A stretch of 64,000 nucleotides of DNA from positions 2,026,001-2,090,000 of the forward strand of contig JAKTNV010000002.1 in NCBI GenBank assembly GCA_022747635.1, written 5' to 3'. The notes beneath the pieces were generated by a model. That model did no database searches. It was not told the origin of the DNA and saw nothing but the letters and a program-made list of their open reading frames with translations. The stretch is from Hetaerina americana (Eukaryota; Arthropoda; Insecta; Odonata; Calopterygidae). A program made the translations under genes and the position numbers. Of this stretch, positions 55,126 to 64,000 are shown piece by piece (within the stretch, counting starts at the first letter, position 1; every line of letters begins with the position of its first letter).

Positions 55126-56035
55126 GGGCAGACTGTTGGCCATTCTTCTTTCCAAAAGTAATTTTGTTAAAGAACTCAATGATTAAAGGTTTAGCAATCA
55201 ATAATGACTGCAAAGAAGATTTGATTATAAAAATACTCACAGAAAACGTTCCTTTAAGCAAAAAATCTTTTGTTCAAACCAATTAATGTGGAGGTAATAG
55301 GTTACAGATGGTGCAAACTCCCTAATTATGGATTGATTTCACAAAAGTTAGCCAACCTATTTCCTAGGGAGAAATTTCGAATAGCTTTTTGCAATACAAA
55401 TAACTTAAAATCATTCTTGACTACTACAAAAGACAAAATAGGTACACAAAATGAAAGTGGCATTTATAAGTTAACTTTTAAGGACTGTAGTGCTATATAT
55501 ATAGGTGAAATGGGGAGATTATTAAACACATGGGTGGAGGAACACAAACGCTGTTTTAGAAACTGTGACCTCAAGCAATCACACTTCGTCAAGCAATGAC
55601 GGGAAGAAAATCATGGGTGTGATTTCAACCCGGATCTCTTACACCAGATGGAAAAAGGAATGGCGATGGACCAATGGGGAGAGCTCGAAATCAGGAAGAA
55701 TTTAAAAACGGGTCATTTGGTTAACGATTTACTGTTTGAATACCTCTCCCCAATCCTGGAAGTACCCCTTTCCTTCACAGAAAGACCCGACAAACCTCCC
55801 ACCCCACTGTGAACCAACCAATCACCTTTCCTGATGCTTAACACCCCTCTCCATCAACGCCAATTGCAACCCCCTCCTCTTTCCCCTCCTCCCCCCTCTC
55901 TCACCCACCCCTCCTCTCCCTCAGGAATGGCATATAGATGGACTGCGATTTGATTAATTTGTACCTGATGATGACGCCTAAGCATTGAAACTAGTTGTAA
56001 GTGAATAAAAGGACAGTGGAAATATACATTGTATT
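55126..56035 (+). mobile_element. Penelope-like element family B: linker, GIY-YIG nuclease, hammerhead
   Basis: The frame 55270-55599 reads GYRWCKLPNYGLISQKLANL, LTTTKDKIG, then the GIY-YIG core SGIYKLTFKDCSAIYIGEMG and the following LLNTWVEEHKRCF. It ends at VKQ with a stop, and C-terminal nuclease pieces continue in other frames (FNPDLLHQMEKGM-like). The 3' UTR is pyrimidine-rich (55860-55920). The end carries the hammerhead module at 55961-56005. RT is missing upstream; RTE sequence abuts at 55125. Confidence 0.8.
55961..56010 (+). ncRNA. Hammerhead-like ribozyme at Penelope family B terminus
   Basis: CTGATGA is at 55965-55971 and GAAAC at 55987-55991. Stem II is GACGC..GCATT (one mismatch against the 4511 copy). 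ACTAGT directly after GAAA is a perfect palindrome suited to stem III in a dimer. Stem I pairs TAC with GTA. It is followed by GAATAAAAGGACAGTGG, shared with the 4511 module. Confidence 0.65.
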
Positions 56036-56164
56036 CTTCATTTAATATTAATATCTATATATTCAACAATTAATAATTTGCATAAGATCTGTGATATATT
56101 AAAAATAACCATGCTCTGGATGTAGCATAAGAATAGCTGGGAGATCATTGCTATTTAAATTAAT

Positions 56165-56170
56165 GACAAC

Positions 56171-56221
<51 letters not shown>

Positions 56222-56222
56222 A
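56165..56222. repeat. (AT)n followed by T run
   Basis: About 38 bases of TA repeat and a run of about 14 T, directly at the end of a minus-strand RTE tail. Confidence 0.9.
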
Positions 56223-56545
56223 AAGGTAATCTACCAGTTAAAGTAGGTTTTTGGATGGACATAATTGCTACTTAAATAATTTTTGGCCCCTAGCAAAACA
56301 CAACATCCTACTCTACACCAGGTCCCTCTTCATCTCTGAGTACCTTCTTCCTCCCTTCATCCCGTCCAACATCCCTATCCTGTTCCTTCACTTTCCTCTT
56401 TTGCCCAACATTCTCCCCTCAATCACAGTCTTCAACATCCAACTGCCGGTCAACACCCCCTTCATCCACTTTTCCTGCCTCCATAGGATTGTTCCCAACA
56501 TACCCCTCTCTTCGCCCACCAAAGCAAGTACTTCCTCATTTATAT
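56222..56545 (-). mobile_element. RTE-like LINE, 3' end, inverted
   Basis: The minus strand matches 14200-14505: EEVLALVGEERGMLGTI-like, RQEKWMKGVLTGSWMLKTVI, and EGRMLGKRGKVKEQDRDVGR in a shifted frame, and then the 3' UTR ending TCCATCCAAAAACCTACTTT. It is truncated at about 56545. Confidence 0.7.
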
Positions 56546-56549
56546 TTAT

Positions 56550-57160
56550 ATGAGGAACTTTTTTAAGCTCTAATACATAGAAAGATGTTTTTAGTTACAA
56601 AGATGAATATTTTTTAAATTTTATTGCACAGCAATGTAGGTGAAATATCAACTTTTACTCCTGCAGAAAATGTTTCCAATTTTTGATGCAATTACACTTG
56701 GGAAATATAATTTACGCCATTTGAATAGGTTTGTAACCAAAACTGTTATCACAAGAATGAACCTGAAATTGAAAGCGGTATCTTCTAAGGGGACGGCCAA
56801 AGAAATTTCCTGCATCATGCCTGCATTTACAGTGGTGTGGGGGTGTGCTGATGACATTGGTCTAACAGAACAAGAAAATAAATTCCAAAAATCTCCTGAG
56901 CCAGTTCTATGGCTTTGAAAATCAATTAACAGGGGTGAACTCTACCGGTAGATTAACCTACAATGCTAGTAATGGGATTTAGATGGCAATAATCGTTAGG
57001 ATAACATTTCTGATTGTGTAACCCAATATCAACACCAAGGCAAAATAAATAACCCCACCATGAATCATGACATGACTGTTGCCTTTGTCTGAAGAACATG
57101 TCATAAACTGCACAGATTCTAATGACAATTTAGTAGCATAAAGGAAAGTGATTTTCTTAC
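56550..57160. other. Unassigned stretch
   Basis: A plus frame at 56640-56918 and a minus frame at 56648-56857 are open but show no recognisable motif. Confidence 0.35.
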
Positions 57161-57240
57161 GTCATGTCCCAGCAGATTGATTAAAGGAGGCATGGTGGGA
57201 CCCACACACCAAGACAGGAATCCAGGCAGCAGTCTCTGCA
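57161..57240 (-). CDS. Candidate internal exon, unrecognised
   Basis: On the minus strand TTTGTCCTCCATTTTCCATAG is a strong acceptor, and the 80-base segment ends ATGAC/GTAAGA. One frame is fully open, with a one-base carry needed from upstream: QRLLPGFLSWCVGPT, then MPPLINLLGHD, leaving phase 0. GC is higher than in the flanks. Its entry phase does not match the exit phase of the ATG exon at 58342-58427, so it would belong to another transcript or an alternative form. Confidence 0.35.
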
Positions 57241-58341
57241 CTATGGAAAATGGAGGACAAATAGCTTTTTCCCATTAAAAAAAAGCATGTATGCCTGACA
57301 AGAGAATATTTAAATGACAGCAAAATATGAACACTATCTCTCCACATAAATTGCAAATATTTTAATACATAAGTTCGAATAAATTCTCTAGTAATGCAGA
57401 AAAAGGATGAATGTGTGGAACACATGGACACCAGTAATACAGAATTGAAAGTTTTATAAAAGATTATTAATCAACAATATACAAACTGGAAACAGGTTAA
57501 CATGAAATGGACCAATTCAAGGGTTTCATCTTCATCAATCTTGGTGACATCAAAATTCCTTCCTAATTTTTTCCTGCCCCTTAAAGAGACACATTCAGGC
57601 CTGTAACCAAAAATTAAAGCCATCATCCACTTCAGCAGCTAAAAGCACCTGTCCAATGCTTAAATTGTCAGCAAATTTCCTTCTCTCCATCTAAGACAGT
57701 AATTTCTCAGTATTTTTGAAGCAACAAGGATTAATAAACAAACCAATAGTAAACTGAGTAATCCAGAGCAATCTGTTTTGACAATGACTGTAACAGTATT
57801 GAGTTTTACACCTTTTTCCCCACCAGAACACTGCTCATTTTTAAATCCTCCAATCTTAACCTGGAGGCATCAATAGAACATGCTGGTTTCATTAGCATAA
57901 TAAATGTCTTTCACAGACAAATATTCAAGTAATTTAGGCAAAGTTGGGAAGTTACCCACCCTAATGACATATCCCAGGAAACATCTCCCGACTCACCCAA
58001 AACACAAATACAATTCCACGTCTCACCTTGAACCACTCCAAACAACCAGGATTGGATTTTAAAATCATTCCCAACTTTAATACATAAGTGTCCATCTTTG
58101 TTTTTAACACAGGACCATAAATGGGAGCATTCTTGGCTCTTGCTCGTTCAAATCAGACAATCAGAGTTCAAATCCTTTATTATTGCCATTTGAAGACAAT
58201 TTCAATTCAAATTTACTTTTCTCACAATGTTTGGTAATTGTGGACAAATTTGAATATGGTATTCCAAATTATTTCCAAATGTTGGTTTCGAACCGACAAA
58301 CTTCTACCTCGTTTAATCAGTATCAACCCACAAAAACCTAC

Positions 58342-58427
58342 CTCGTGTCATCAGCATCAACTGCATTAAGGGCCTGCATTCTCACTCCTTGCAGAATTGC
58401 ATTTTGCTTATGCAGTTTATTAGCCAT
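58342..58427 (-). CDS. Candidate first coding exon of an unrecognised host gene
   Basis: The minus strand has a good start context, CTGACAATGGCT, then 28 codons and two bases beginning MANKLHKQNAILQGVRM and ending AVDADDT, followed by the donor CGAG/GTAGGT at 58341. It leaves two bases over. That fits the open frame entered by one base in 35601-35727. The upstream region is not GC-rich. The protein is polar, with a helix-like start, and has no family I recognise. Confidence 0.45.
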
Positions 58428-58429
58428 TG

Positions 58430-59920
58430 TCAGATGGCAAGTTAATTTTCCGAAAATCACCAATTCACCACTAAAAATTATCACTTAAGGGAAGACCTTG
58501 CTCACACATTAATGCAATGCCAGCACAGCACAATCCTTGGTCAAAAGATCACAATTCACTTGGTGTTTAGAATTTCAAGATCTATAGGTAAGGAGGGGGA
58601 TGGGAAAACTAGAGCAAATGAAAATGGGCTTCACTTACAAAACGCTCCTTTATAGTGTCAGGATCAAGTTCCCAGAATTTGTTAGCAGCAGCAGAGTGAA
58701 GCCCTCTCTGCCAGGAGCGGAAGGGAGTGCGCTTCCTCACGGCAGAGACTTGAACATTGAAATGCTAACAATGAGAGAATGGGTGCAAATGGGAAGAATA
58801 AGGATTCCGGCAGTGCCACGTGGGGGCTGTAGGGAAGCACCCGGGGCATCGTTGCCCCACTTTGTGCCAGGTGAAGTACACAGCACTTCATAAGGAAGGC
58901 CACGGGGGAGTTTTTGGGGTCAAGCAGCCTCCACTTGCCCAAGATCTCCTTCCCGATGGGTTGAACTCTTTTTGAGGACTTACACATAAAATTTGCTGCT
59001 CACTATCTGTCCCTGAGGCACAAAATCTTTGTGGATAATGCCTTTTGAGTTGAAAAAGAACACTTATGTTTGGGGTAGACCCTGTATAAAGGATAAGGTC
59101 TCCTCGAAAATCAAGCCAAAGGGCTCAGAACCAGCATAACTTTTGCATACTGTCTGCGTGTCTCAATGTAATGGTAAGTGCATACTGACAATGAGAGAAT
59201 GGATAACAAAGGAACAGATCAAACAAATTGAAACTTCAGCATTTAGTGTATTTCCCCGTGTTTGATTTACTGTATTACTTCTTTTGGGCATTAATATGGA
59301 CAATGCTAATTATTTCTGCATATAGATTAGAATTTCATCAGGATTGTAGTTCATGAAAAGTAGAAATTTAATGCATGCATTGCGATTTATGTGTTAGGTC
59401 ATGATGTGAAATAATGCTCATATTCAAACACAAAGTAAAAAACAATTGTTATTTAAACAAATAGTGAGAAGTAAACTCAGTTTTAGTTGACTGCAAAAAT
59501 AAAAACAGCCAGCTGGGACAACATGAGGCCATTGGGGTGGGTTGGGAAAATTATGTCAAGTCTCCAATACGTTAAGTGGTGTCCACTCATCACGTGGGCG
59601 TGTTCGAAGCAGGGTGTTGCGTAGGACTGCACCCTGGTTTCAGGAGGGAGTGAATTGGAGCCATGAGACTCGTAATGTGCTCAGCACATGGCGCAAAGGG
59701 AGGTGGAGAGTTGAGTCCTGAGGAGGAGGTCATGGATGGAGAGAGAGCACTGCACTGGCTGCTTCCCACCTCCCTCTCCATGCACCAAGGCGGACTCCAC
59801 TCATGTGCACAGTCACACGCTGGAATGATGCTCTGCTCCATCCCAGGAGGAGTTTAACCAGGCCTGTGCAGCAGAGCAGCCCTTCATATCCTAATCATTA
59901 GTTTGAATAACTACCCAGGA
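58430..59920. other. Unassigned stretch upstream of the candidate start
   Basis: No TE motif recognised. The frames at 58600-58990 and 59590-59857 show no domain. 58680-58900 and 59590-59880 are somewhat richer in GC. Confidence 0.35.
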
Positions 59921-59924
59921 GAGC

Positions 59925-60377
59925 ATGACTATTTCAGCCCTGGGACGAATAATAATTTACCAAATATACCAAGTAGCAGAATATACCATTTTAATATTGA
60001 GGCCATTAATCAATTACGAAAGAGGCAATTATCAATCATTAAAACGTTGTCAGTCTTCATTGATTAAAATGAAAAATCGAGCAAAGGAAATGCAAACTAT
60101 ATACTTCTCAGTGATGACGACCCCACGTGTGTTCCACGACAGAGTGGTTAACTTTTCCAATCATAAATTCCAACCTGAAGAACTTAGTTTATTGAACAAA
60201 GGGCTGAAATATTGTCCGAATATTCCCATTTTGATTCGTGACTTAAAAAATCTAGCTGTGGATTCAGACTTAGCCCTTCGGAAAGATGTCTCCGGTGCGA
60301 AAGAACGTATCGCCTCACAGATTAAATCCTTTGTTACCAACTTGCAGTCATCTAATAAAATCCTAAAATACAAATAA
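59925..60377 (+). pseudogene. Penelope-like protein, N-terminal part (family C)
   Basis: The 150-residue frame contains RVFHDRVVNFSNHKFQPEEL and SLLNKGLKYCPNIP, the conserved N-terminal phrase of Penelope-like RT proteins (VVNLS...F...E..LL..GL.F.P). It ends at a stop just before the RT frame, which starts at 60388 in another phase, so the two were presumably one protein. The first about 50 residues do not look conserved; the true start may lie elsewhere. Confidence 0.65.
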
Positions 60378-60387
60378 CTATAAAGCC

Positions 60388-61182
60388 TTGCCGTCAATCA
60401 AAGATGCAATTTCGAAAGAAGACCTCATTGTTTCCAAGACAGGCAAAGGTAACGCAGTAGTTGTCCTGGATAGAAGTGACTACGTAAAGACGTGTGGAGA
60501 TTTCATCTTGAACAACAAAGCAATAGTTCTAGCTAAGGACCCCACACCCGAATATCAGGAAGTGGGCAAAGCTTCCATCAACTCATGTGAAGTGATAATA
60601 AGCCCACGGGAGAAACGCAACCTAATGCAAATGAATCCATCAGTGCCCAGATTTTTTGGTCCGCCAAAAATCCACAAAATCAGTGTAAACAATCTGTGTA
60701 GCAGTGTTCCTATTCGGCCTGTGATTTCCAATGTTTTAGCCCCAAACCACTTATGGGCTAATAAGTTAAATGTCTTATTCAAAACTTTTTCCAAATTTTC
60801 CCCGAAATTTGGAATAAAAAATTCACAAGAACTGGTGGATATGCTGTCTAAAGAAATAGGAACTCCCAAGTGCATAATGGTATCGTTTGATGTTACAAAT
60901 TTATTCCCCAGTGTTCCAAGATCAGAAGCTCTAAATCTTGCGGAAGTTACCCTTGTTAAAGCAAACGTTCCTGCCCTGGTAATTTTTGAATTGTGTTCTT
61001 CCTTAAAAGTGTGTGTAGAACAAAATAGTTTTGTGTTTAACGGCAAAATGTACCAACGACAAGACAGCTTGGCTAGAGGCTCTCCGCTTTCCCCGCTACT
61101 AGCAGACATTTACCTGGACAATTTTGAGCAACTATTGTTGTCCTCAGAGAATCCCCTCTTAAAGAATATCTTTTGCTGGTAG
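60388..61182 (+). pseudogene. Penelope-like reverse transcriptase (family C)
   Basis: The 264-residue open frame has KTGKGNAVVVLDRSDYVKT (finger), VPRFFGPPKIHK, PIRPVISNV, CIMVSFDVTNLFPSVP (motif A with catalytic Asp), YQRQDSLARGSPLSPLLADI (motif B) and FCW before a TAG stop at 61180-61182. Immediately after the stop the same frame continues RYVDDVFCIWTG, so the catalytic YVDD is intact but lies beyond a single nonsense codon. After a one-base shift near 61283 the thumb reads LEADGSLNFPDLTIKIK and FSIFRKTCYTDEVIHHNS. This is a young-looking but inactive copy. Confidence 0.85.
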
Positions 61183-61930
61183 AGATATGTAGATGATGTT
61201 TTCTGCATCTGGACGGGTTCTGACAGACAATTAGACAGTTTTTTAAACTTCCATAATTCTAGAGATAAACATATAAAATTTAAAAAAGGCATTAGAAGCA
61301 GATGGATCCCTCAACTTTCCAGATTTAACTATTAAAATTAAAAACAATAGGTTTCATTTTTCCATTTTCAGGAAGACGTGTTATACAGACGAAGTCATTC
61401 ACCATAATTCTAGGCACTGCTTCTCTCAAAAAATATCAGCTTTCCACGCCATGGTACACAGAGCATGTTCTATCCCCATGTCTAAAGAGAACACTCTGAA
61501 AGAACTCAGCATCGTAAAACAGATTGCAGTGAACAATGGATATAGAGAAGTGTCAATCCATAAACTTTACAACAAGAAACTATCCCGTTTAGCTAAGTTA
61601 GCCTTGTACAGCTCTCCCACATCTGCAGAAAGCCAGCCACAGTGGCGGAGATTTCCTTTTCTTGGCCTCTTTTTCTTTTCCCCTGCCAACTCCAAACTAC
61701 CTCTGCCAACTTTCAACAATATATGTATATTTTTTTTCTCTCTCAACAATGTATTTTTTGTTATTTTATATTTTCAACAATGCATTGATTCCTTCTCCCA
61801 GCCTGCTAATTTATCAATGTTACCATTCCTCCTCTTCCTCCGCCCCCTCTTCCTACCTCAACCAATCCTTGCTTTCCTCCCTCCCTCCTCTTCCCCTCCA
61901 TCCAGAGCTATATATACTGTGTTTGACTTG

Positions 61931-61985
61931 TATTCTTACCTGATGATGTTATACCATTATGAAACCTAGGTCGTAAATAAAAGTT
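61931..61985 (+). ncRNA. Hammerhead-like ribozyme at Penelope family C terminus
   Basis: CTGATGA is at 61940-61946, GAAAC at 61961-61965, the palindrome ACCTAGGT (stem III) follows, and the cleavage triplet GTC is at 61970-61972. Stem I pairs TTAC (61936-61939) with GTAA (61973-61976). Stem II (GTTAT/ATTAT) is weak, with one mismatch and one G-U. The core and cleavage site are canonical. Confidence 0.7.
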
Positions 61986-62190
61986 TTTTACGTGGAAAGG
62001 CGAAGCATTTTAAATTTAATTTCAATTTCTCAAAGCCTAAAATTAAATGCCTGGTCCAAGTAGTTTTATCACACAGAATCTTCTAATAACAAACAAACTG
62101 TTCCATCACTTACAAAGCACCTAAGTTACACCTGAGGATATTTGGATAGATTTTAGCTCCACCAAGAATTTTTAAATCAACTAGAAGCCG

Positions 62191-62511
62191 TTATAAGAAG
62201 TCAGCTCGAAAACATACACCACGCACAGACTGCTTTCCCCAATTCAGTCCCAAACAGCTAGCATAAATCATCTTTCGGAGCATACACAAAATTTCAATAA
62301 TGTAGACATTTGCACAAACAATATCTAAAACGATTAATGCGTATTTCCATTTAAATCTCCTGAGAAAAACAGCATGAACATCACAGCTTATAGCCTTGTA
62401 TGCTACATTTACCAAAGATGCTAGACGGAAAACATTGGACGAAGTTAGAGGGGATTGGTAAAAATAACACATTCCGGCAGTGCCAAACACAAGCCACTTC
62501 AACAGGGACAC
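62191..62511 (-). CDS. Candidate exon or small protein, unrecognised, hydrophobic start
   Basis: The minus frame is 106 residues and starts MSLLKWLVFGTAGMCYFYQS, which looks like a signal anchor; a second hydrophobic stretch is YALIVLDIVCANVYIIEILC. A donor-like CTTTG/GTAAAT lies at about residue 33, so the true exon may be only the first about 99 bases. No TE motif and no family recognised. It lies upstream of, and on the same strand as, the candidate gene start at 58427. Confidence 0.3.
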   Translation of the reverse strand: MSLLKWLVFGTAGMCYFYQSPLTSSNVFRLASLVNVAYKAISCDVHAVFLRRFKWKYALIVLDIVCANVYIIEILCMLRKMIYASCLGLNWGKQSVRGVCFRADFL

Positions 62512-62519
62512 ATTGAAGA

Positions 62520-63000
62520 AGAAGACTCCAGCATGAGCAACTCAACAGAGGGAGCACCAACGTGGATTGTACAGGGAACGTTAGAACAAGAGAAAAGGGA
62601 TTTTTTCCAGAATGCATAAAATCAAGAGAGAATTTCTACAATTTTTCTCACCATTGGACAGTCGCCTGTGTTTCTACCTCTTACAAGACTTATACAGGAA
62701 TTTCCCGATCATTATCCTGATGTGTGTGGGTAGCCCTATTAAAACCAATAATGCATACATAATCAACATTTGCCAGCCTGATCTTGAATGTTTCATTCAT
62801 ATATACATATATATGCAGTTCACATAGCTTAGTTTCTACACAGAGAGCACTAAAATTTAAACTCAATCACAAAATGTTGCTTAGACAGAGGGCCATTACA
62901 AGTGAAAGACAATTCACTTAGGAAGAGAATTTACAAGACTCAACAGTTAATTCCTAGGACAGAATAAAATGAATTAAGATACTTTTAATGAAACCATCCC
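62520..63000. other. Unassigned AT-rich stretch
   Basis: No supported feature. Confidence 0.4.
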
Positions 63001-63004
63001 TCCC

Positions 63005-64000
63005 CGGACTACGACCTTGACGTGGTGGAAGGGCTTGTGCTTTCCGATGACCCCTAGAGCTGTGCTGACGGGAGTAATAATTATTGCTCCTGGTAGGGTC
63101 ACCCATGCCAGATAGGTCGAAGGTTAGGAGCCAGACGAAAGGTAGTCCACGCAGCGTCTGTTCCTCAATGAGGCGGCTGCAATGGCGTCTGACCCCAGTG
63201 GGGCGGCCAATAAGTGATGACGCCACGTTAAAAACACTATTGAGGAAGGCAACGGGAAACCACCTCATTAATCATTCCCAAGATTAGCATGATGGACTAT
63301 ACAGAGATTTTGAGCCCTGGCAACTACGGGGCTCGGGCCAATCGGCCGTGTGTCGTGCCCGGCAGCGGGGGAGGCAAGGCTTCCGCGGTCGTCATCCCAC
63401 GAAACCCTTGCAGGGGAAAACCAGCAGCAGCAGGACAGAAGACGCAGGAGAAGAGGACCAAATTAGTTAGAATAGGAACGTGGAATGTTAGGACAATGAT
63501 GAGGACAGGGAAATTGGAGAATGTTAAGCGAGAGATGGAAAGGGGAAAAATAGATATTTTAGGTCTATGCGAGGTGAGATGGAAGGATAGCGGGGATTAC
63601 TGGAGTGATCAGTATAGAATAATATACAGCGGTGGGGACGAGAGCCAACGAGGGGTTGCCATAGTATTAGATAACGAGGTAGGAAGAAGCGTAGTCGACA
63701 TAGAGCTGGTAATGGATAGATTATTACTAATAGAGATGAAAGCAGAACCGACGAACTTGGCTATTATTAAGGTATACATGCCACTGAGCAACCACAAGGA
63801 AGAAGAGGTCGATAGGATATATGACCAGTTAGAGGACATAATCGCGTATGTTCCTGCAGGGAAACATTTGATAGCGATGGGGGATTGGAATGCAACGGTA
63901 GGCGAAGGAAGAGATGGTGATGAGGTGGGGGAATATGGTTTAGGCACGAGGAATGACCGCAGGGAGAAAGCAGTTGAGTTCTGCAGGAGACAGGGGTTAG
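63005..64000 (+). mobile_element. RTE-like LINE, 5' UTR and APE endonuclease, running off the window
   Basis: The 5' UTR (63010-63470) is highly structured and is shared with 34010-34470 and, inverted, 1930-2150. The coding part from about 63472 reads RIGTWNVRTMMRTGKLENVK, REMERGKIDILGLCEVRWKD, YSGGDESQRGVAIVL, then IEMKAEPTNLAIIKVYMPLS and HLIAMGDWNATVGEGRDGDE. These are the conserved endonuclease blocks (NVRT, E of CEVRW, GDWNA). The frame is open to the window end with no stop. This is the best-preserved RTE copy; RT should follow beyond 64000. Confidence 0.9.
63472..64000 (+). CDS. RTE-type APE endonuclease, partial, open to edge
   Basis: An open frame of about 176 residues, with no stop seen from GTWNVRTM to the last base (CRRQGL). 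The start is uncertain: codons in the same frame continue upstream (QQQQDRRRRRRTKLVRIG), with ATG at about 63486 the first in the conserved block. The apurinic-endonuclease fold nicks the target DNA for target-primed reverse transcription. The Glu in CEVRW and the Asp-Asn of GDWNA, expected for metal binding and catalysis, are present. The protein continues into the unseen RT region. Confidence 0.8.
   Translation, partial: MGTWNVRTMMRTGKLENVKREMERGKIDILGLCEVRWKDSGDYWSDQYRIIYSGGDESQRGVAIVLDNEVGRSVVDIELVMDRLLLIEMKAEPTNLAIIKVYMPLSNHKEEEVDRIYDQLEDIIAYVPAGKHLIAMGDWNATVGEGRDGDEVGEYGLGTRNDRREKAVEFCRRQGL

Larger units (their letters stand above)
59925..61990 (+). mobile_element. Penelope-like element family C with RT, lacking the nuclease, ending in hammerhead
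   Basis: The element runs from an N-terminal segment through a nearly complete RT to a hammerhead-like end. After the RT thumb the frame reaches PQWRRFPFLG, the point that in family B (WCKLPNYG) precedes the GIY-YIG domain, and then enters pyrimidine-rich non-coding sequence. The nuclease is therefore missing. The breaks are few: a frame change at about 60377, one stop at 61180-61182 and a one-base shift near 61283. Confidence 0.85.

Overview
The window is animal nuclear DNA, most likely from an arthropod. It is AT-rich and almost devoid of long open frames, and it is dominated by decayed transposable elements: CR1-like, RTE-like and other LINEs, Penelope-like elements with GIY-YIG endonuclease and hammerhead-ribozyme motifs, several mariner families, tRNA-derived SINEs and foldback elements. 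(AT)n microsatellites and a few GC-rich islands lie between them. There is no operon structure, ribosome binding site, rRNA or CRISPR array. The species cannot be named from the sequence alone.

Layout. 0-7.4 kb: an RTE 5' fragment (minus) broken by a SINE and a double-hairpin foldback, a CR1 copy with an inverted tail, a Penelope cluster with three hammerhead-like modules, a mariner remnant, a perfect 67-bp inverted repeat and a Penelope 3' end with a well-preserved hammerhead core. 7.4-20 kb: a candidate host exon, an internally deleted mariner, a SINE, a Penelope RT/GIY-YIG copy, two opposed RTE 3' ends, GC-rich tracts, and a mariner that keeps only its DNA-binding part. 20-27 kb: a CR1 copy split by a 1.33-kb mariner, and two more mariner remnants. 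27-31 kb: a LINE split by a 2.37-kb giant foldback with 301-bp tandem repeats and a 14-bp target duplication. 31-50 kb: RTE copies, a second copy of the deleted mariner, SINEs, a CR1 tail, and a tRNA-bearing foldback. 50-52 kb: a CpG-rich island. 54-64 kb: RTE and Penelope copies, candidate host exons, and the 5' half of a fresh-looking RTE that runs off the right edge.

Host genes are hard to see. The best case is a set of short, splice-site-bounded open segments, all on the minus strand: an ATG exon at 58342-58427 and internal exons at 35601-35727 and 7723-7810. Their phases are compatible when joined in that order. This would be one gene with TE-filled introns of about 23-28 kb. Another minus-strand exon candidate (57161-57240) does not fit that phase chain. 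The product is not recognised.

The most unusual items are the giant foldback in the LINE reading frame, the foldback family carrying a tRNA-like cloverleaf, the head-to-head hammerhead palindrome, the conserved nested stems at the 5' end of the RTE family, and mariner derivatives that have lost the catalytic core but retain the DNA-binding half. All identifications come from reading motifs by eye; no database search was run.
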